Shown piece after piece: positions 61,041-64,000 of a stretch of 64,000 nucleotides of DNA. The DNA comes from Agarilytica sp033852175 (GTDB taxonomy: Bacteria > Pseudomonadota > Gammaproteobacteria > Pseudomonadales > Cellvibrionaceae). The notes beneath the pieces are model-generated. The model was not told where the DNA came from, searched no databases, and saw only the letters and a list, made by a program, of their open reading frames with translations. Within the stretch, counting starts at the first letter, position 1, and each line of letters begins with the position of its first letter. The position numbers were made by a program, and so were the translations under genes. Location: assembly GCA_033852175.1 (NCBI GenBank), contig JAWSUY010000058.1, forward strand, positions 1 through 64,000, given 5' to 3'.

Positions 61041-64000
61041 TGAGTGCTCAAGCGCAGTCTTTACCCGGTATCGTATTTGACGTGGTGCAGCCTCCCGTTG
61101 AGGACAAACTGCCACGCATGGATATAGCCTCGTTTGTGGGCTATGCCAGTGCCGGACCGATCAATACACCAGTCGTTGTTGATGATATGCAACGGTTCCG
61201 TGATGTGTTCGGTAAAGATATTGATCTCGCTTGGGATTCTGATCGCAACCAAATGGAAAAAAGTGCCCTCGGCCTGTCGGTAGATACGTTTTTTCGCAAC
61301 GGTGGCCGACGGTGTTGGATTGTGCGGGTAGCGAATGAAGAACTCGCGCAAACCGCAACGTTTGAAATTCCTGGCCTTGTGACTTGTAATATTAGCGGCT
61401 CTAGCGCTAATGTCGAAAAAACGCTAGCCAACGCACGAAGCCCAGGAAGCGCGGCAAAAAAACTCAAGGTCAATACAGCCTTACAAGTTACGCAATTACC
61501 CTTTGTTAAAAATCAATCATTATTCGAAGCGTATTTTAATATTGATGCAAACGGTTGGCAGGCGAACTTAGTTGCCAGCGAACAACAACTTGAATCGGGT
61601 GACTTGCTGAGCTTACGGCCTTACCCAAATACAACGTTGTACCTCATTATTGAATCAGTGACAGCATCCGTTTTCGGCATTTACGTAACCGGCACACAGG
61701 CGTTTTTATCCGATGAAGATGCTGAAGCGTCACCGAGTGTTTTTGACTCTAGCCTAGCACTCGTTGCGGGAGAGGGATTAAGTGGCATCCGGATTTTTCC
61801 CATATCGAGTTTTGAAAGCTTAGGTGTTGCGCAGGCTTTATTCTCTAATGATGCTAGTGCTGAAGTTACAGACGGGGCTGAGATAACAAGCCCACCAGAA
61901 TTTACAATGGACGCGCAGTCTTCAGTGCAGCGTTTGCGTTTTGAAATAATCGTCGACGACAACAATAAACAAGAATGGCGTTTGTCCCAATTAGGGTTTA
62001 CCTTCGTACAGTCACGGTTCTGGGGCGTGCTGCCATCAGATGAAGCGTTGTTTCAGCAAACCGAAGGTAAAGTGGTCATAAAACTGAGCGATAAAACTCA
62101 GCAATTAATCGACGAGGCTAATACACCGCGATTCCCCTTGGCCTCTCCATTTTTTGATTTGATGGATGATCACGAATGGATCAACCTTCCGATCGGAATG
62201 CCAGTATTCGAAAACAAGGACCTAGCCGTAAAAGGCGATTACTCTGAAGATCTTTCTGACTTGCTGTTAAATGGCATTGAAAACGCAGGATCATCAATCT
62301 TCTTGGATGAACGACTCGCGCGAGTCGGCAGCGATAGTGTACGGCGAGAAGGGCAGTCAATTGTTTACCTGTCAGAAAACAGCAAGCCCTTAAAAGGCAT
62401 ACACAGTTTACTAACTCTTGATGAAGCCACGTTGATATCCGTTCCGGACGCCGCACATCGACGTTGGGGTAATGAGGCTACTATTTATGACTTACCCTTA
62501 GATGCTCCCGAATTAATTGATGCAGTTGCAACTGATGTTGAAAGTGAATACCGGGTACAGTGGACACCAGTTGATGAGGCCACAAGGTACTACCTAGTGT
62601 GGAGTGAATCCCCTGAATTTACCGACTGCGCTAAACATACCATTTCGGGCAACCCTTTGCCTCGTGTCGGTGAATCCATTGATTTAATTCCTGAGCCGGA
62701 TTCAGAATGTTATATCAAACTGAACAGTTCCTGTCCTCGAACGTTTTATTTTAGAGTGCGGGCAGAAAACCGAAATGAAGTGAGCGTTTGGTCGAATAAC
62801 ATTGCTCGAAGTGTTCCCGATACAGATTTTTTCGATTGTAAATATTCGCGGGCAGAGCCTTTAGCCTTAAACCTAGAGATTAACGCAGGCCCAATTGTGT
62901 CGCCATCAACCACTGATGACGTCAAGGAATATGTTTTGGATATAGATCTCGATTGGGCGATTGTCGATGAAGCGTCTATCGATACCATTGAGGTGCAAAA
63001 ATCCAGTGAATTTATCTTCTTTGAACCCGATGTGGTTTTTTCAGATACACCCGAAGCATTAGATGTCAGTGGAAATTTACAACTTCAGATCGAAAGTCAG
63101 CCCGATTCAATCGTCTACTATCGGGCACGGGCGATACGTGAAAACACCATAGGTCCATGGTCCAACACGATTATCGTTTGGCCATCACACTTAAGTCAAA
63201 ACGTATTAAGTGATAAATCAGATTTTAATGATGCCGATATCCTCGCCGTTCATCGTTCCCTGCTGCGTTTATGTTATGCACGTGGAGATTTATTCGGTGT
63301 TCTCTCTCTACCAAAACATTACACCGTACAAAACGCGCAAGATCACTATGCTCAGCTAAGCCCGACAGCGTCGTATGACGGTAACGTGTCAACGAATAGC
63401 GATACGCTGACCGCAACAGTAAACCCGCTTAACATTGGGGAAAAAAACGTTTGTAGTCATGGCAGTTTGTATTACCCATGGCTGACCACGCAGACAGAGA
63501 GTTTGGGACAGGGCCGTATAGCGTTTCAAACAATACCGCCAGACGGAATCGTAAGCGGAAAAATATCACGCAAAAGTATCGAGCAGGGCGCGTGGATAGC
63601 GCCAGCCAACTCGATCATGATTGATGTACTTGCCTTAGACACCCAAGTGACGCGAAGCCAGTGGGCCGCGTTAATGACCTCCAAAATAAACGTAATTAGA
63701 GAAGAGTCACGAGGATTTCTATTGTTAAGTGCAGACACACTTTCCGATAACACCGAACTAAAAGAAATTAACGTTCGTCGTTTAATGAGTATGCTAATGC
63801 GGTTGGTTCATCGTGAAGGTAATCGCTACGTATTTGAGCCTAATAGTGCTTCGTTTCATGAGCGGGTACAACAACACTTTGAAAGTCTATTTAACGGGTT
63901 GTTTTCTCGTGGTGCTTTCTCAGGGAAGAAGGCCAGTGATGCTTATCGAGTCGTTACCGATGCAAGTGTGAATACCGCACAGAGTATTGAGTCGGGACGT
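61040..64000 (+). CDS. Large second sheath-like protein with fibronectin-III-like segments (partial)
   Basis: An open frame with no stop from the ATG at 61040 to the window end: at least 987 residues, C-terminus missing. Order: N-terminal sheath-like part (LPGIVFDVVQPP, ASFVGYASAGPINTP, about 8-45, then FFRNGGRRCWIVRVA); a long variable region; two fibronectin-III-like segments, about 490-590 (YRVQWTPVDEATRYYLVWSE, FYFRVRAENRNEVSVWSNNI) and about 605-715 (YYRARAIRENTIGPWSNTI); and a C-terminal sheath-core-like part (about 810-987; SLYYPWL, INVRRLMSMLMRLVHREGN, FEPNSASFHERVQQHFESLF). eCIS loci usually have two or three sheath paralogues (Afp2-4), but I know of none this long. Starts directly at the tube gene stop. 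Confidence 0.88.
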   Translation, partial: MSAQAQSLPGIVFDVVQPPVEDKLPRMDIASFVGYASAGPINTPVVVDDMQRFRDVFGKDIDLAWDSDRNQMEKSALGLSVDTFFRNGGRRCWIVRVANEELAQTATFEIPGLVTCNISGSSANVEKTLANARSPGSAAKKLKVNTALQVTQLPFVKNQSLFEAYFNIDANGWQANLVASEQQLESGDLLSLRPYPNTTLYLIIESVTASVFGIYVTGTQAFLSDEDAEASPSVFDSSLALVAGEGLSGIRIFPISSFESLGVAQALFSNDASAEVTDGAEITSPPEFTMDAQSSVQRLRFEIIVDDNNKQEWRLSQLGFTFVQSRFWGVLPSDEALFQQTEGKVVIKLSDKTQQLIDEANTPRFPLASPFFDLMDDHEWINLPIGMPVFENKDLAVKGDYSEDLSDLLLNGIENAGSSIFLDERLARVGSDSVRREGQSIVYLSENSKPLKGIHSLLTLDEATLISVPDAAHRRWGNEATIYDLPLDAPELIDAVATDVESEYRVQWTPVDEATRYYLVWSESPEFTDCAKHTISGNPLPRVGESIDLIPEPDSECYIKLNSSCPRTFYFRVRAENRNEVSVWSNNIARSVPDTDFFDCKYSRAEPLALNLEINAGPIVSPSTTDDVKEYVLDIDLDWAIVDEASIDTIEVQKSSEFIFFEPDVVFSDTPEALDVSGNLQLQIESQPDSIVYYRARAIRENTIGPWSNTIIVWPSHLSQNVLSDKSDFNDADILAVHRSLLRLCYARGDLFGVLSLPKHYTVQNAQDHYAQLSPTASYDGNVSTNSDTLTATVNPLNIGEKNVCSHGSLYYPWLTTQTESLGQGRIAFQTIPPDGIVSGKISRKSIEQGAWIAPANSIMIDVLALDTQVTRSQWAALMTSKINVIREESRGFLLLSADTLSDNTELKEINVRRLMSMLMRLVHREGNRYVFEPNSASFHERVQQHFESLFNGLFSRGAFSGKKASDAYRVVTDASVNTAQSIESGR

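Noticed and set aside
56917..64000. Interpretation as a prophage or type VI secretion locus
   Set aside because: A DUF4255 cap protein and paired sheath-like genes around a gp19-type tube fit eCIS; no capsid, terminase, integrase or Tss membrane genes are visible in the window.
1..64000. tRNA, rRNA genes and CRISPR arrays
   Set aside because: Intergenic regions were scanned by eye for tRNA-like cloverleaf ends, rRNA and regularly spaced repeats; none was found. A tRNA search program would be needed to exclude them fully.

Overview
The window looks like chromosomal DNA of a marine-type gammaproteobacterium. The long housekeeping block follows the gene order I recall from Pseudomonas, Hahella, Saccharophagus and Teredinibacter relatives: PilZ protein, lolCDE, DUF2062, comEC, exbBD-like pair, lpxK, kdsB, phosphatase, murB, then icd, cspD, clpS, clpA, infA, bpt, aat, trxB, ftsK, lolA, rarA, crcB, serS, cysG. 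Base composition is moderate and the envelope genes are Gram-negative (Lol system, Kdo and lipid A synthesis). The genus cannot be fixed by eye.

Region by region. 0-11.7 kb is a loose set of signalling and accessory genes: DUF5610 protein, response regulator, chemoreceptor with an extracytoplasmic Cache-type sensor, alpha/beta hydrolase plus an unknown partner, cupin lipoprotein, sodium:solute symporter, an unusually long CsrA, a two-FHA protein, a small secreted protein and a PilZ protein. 11.7-27.1 kb is envelope biogenesis, interrupted between lolE and the DUF2062 gene by about 3.5 kb carrying an HPP/CBS membrane protein, a decayed LuxR-type regulator and a GNAT-like protein. 27.4-34.1 kb holds isocitrate dehydrogenase, a CspD-like protein and the N-degron pathway (adaptor ClpS, unfoldase ClpA, and the two aminoacyl-protein transferases Bpt and Aat). 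34.1-45.1 kb holds trxB, ftsK, lolA, rarA, crcB, serS, cysG and gorA. 45.1-48.7 kb returns to signalling: an Hpt/HD-GYP protein, a CheX-type protein and a predicted outer-membrane protein.

49.1-55.0 kb is a cobalamin locus: a B12 riboswitch, then cobO, cobQ, cobU, cobT, an alpha-ribazole-phosphatase-like gene and cobS, i.e. late B12 assembly and nucleotide-loop attachment. It ends in a strong hairpin shared with a convergent periplasmic-binding-protein-like gene.

56.5-64.0 kb is the most unusual part: the beginning of a phage-tail-like extracellular contractile injection system (eCIS). It has a degenerate receiver-domain protein, a DUF4255/Pvc16-type cap protein, a carboxypeptidase-regulatory-like protein, a tail sheath, a tail tube and a very large second sheath-like protein that carries fibronectin-III-like segments and runs off the window edge. 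A palindromic, MITE-like element sits between the second and third structural genes. Baseplate, spike, ATPase and toxin genes would lie beyond the right edge.
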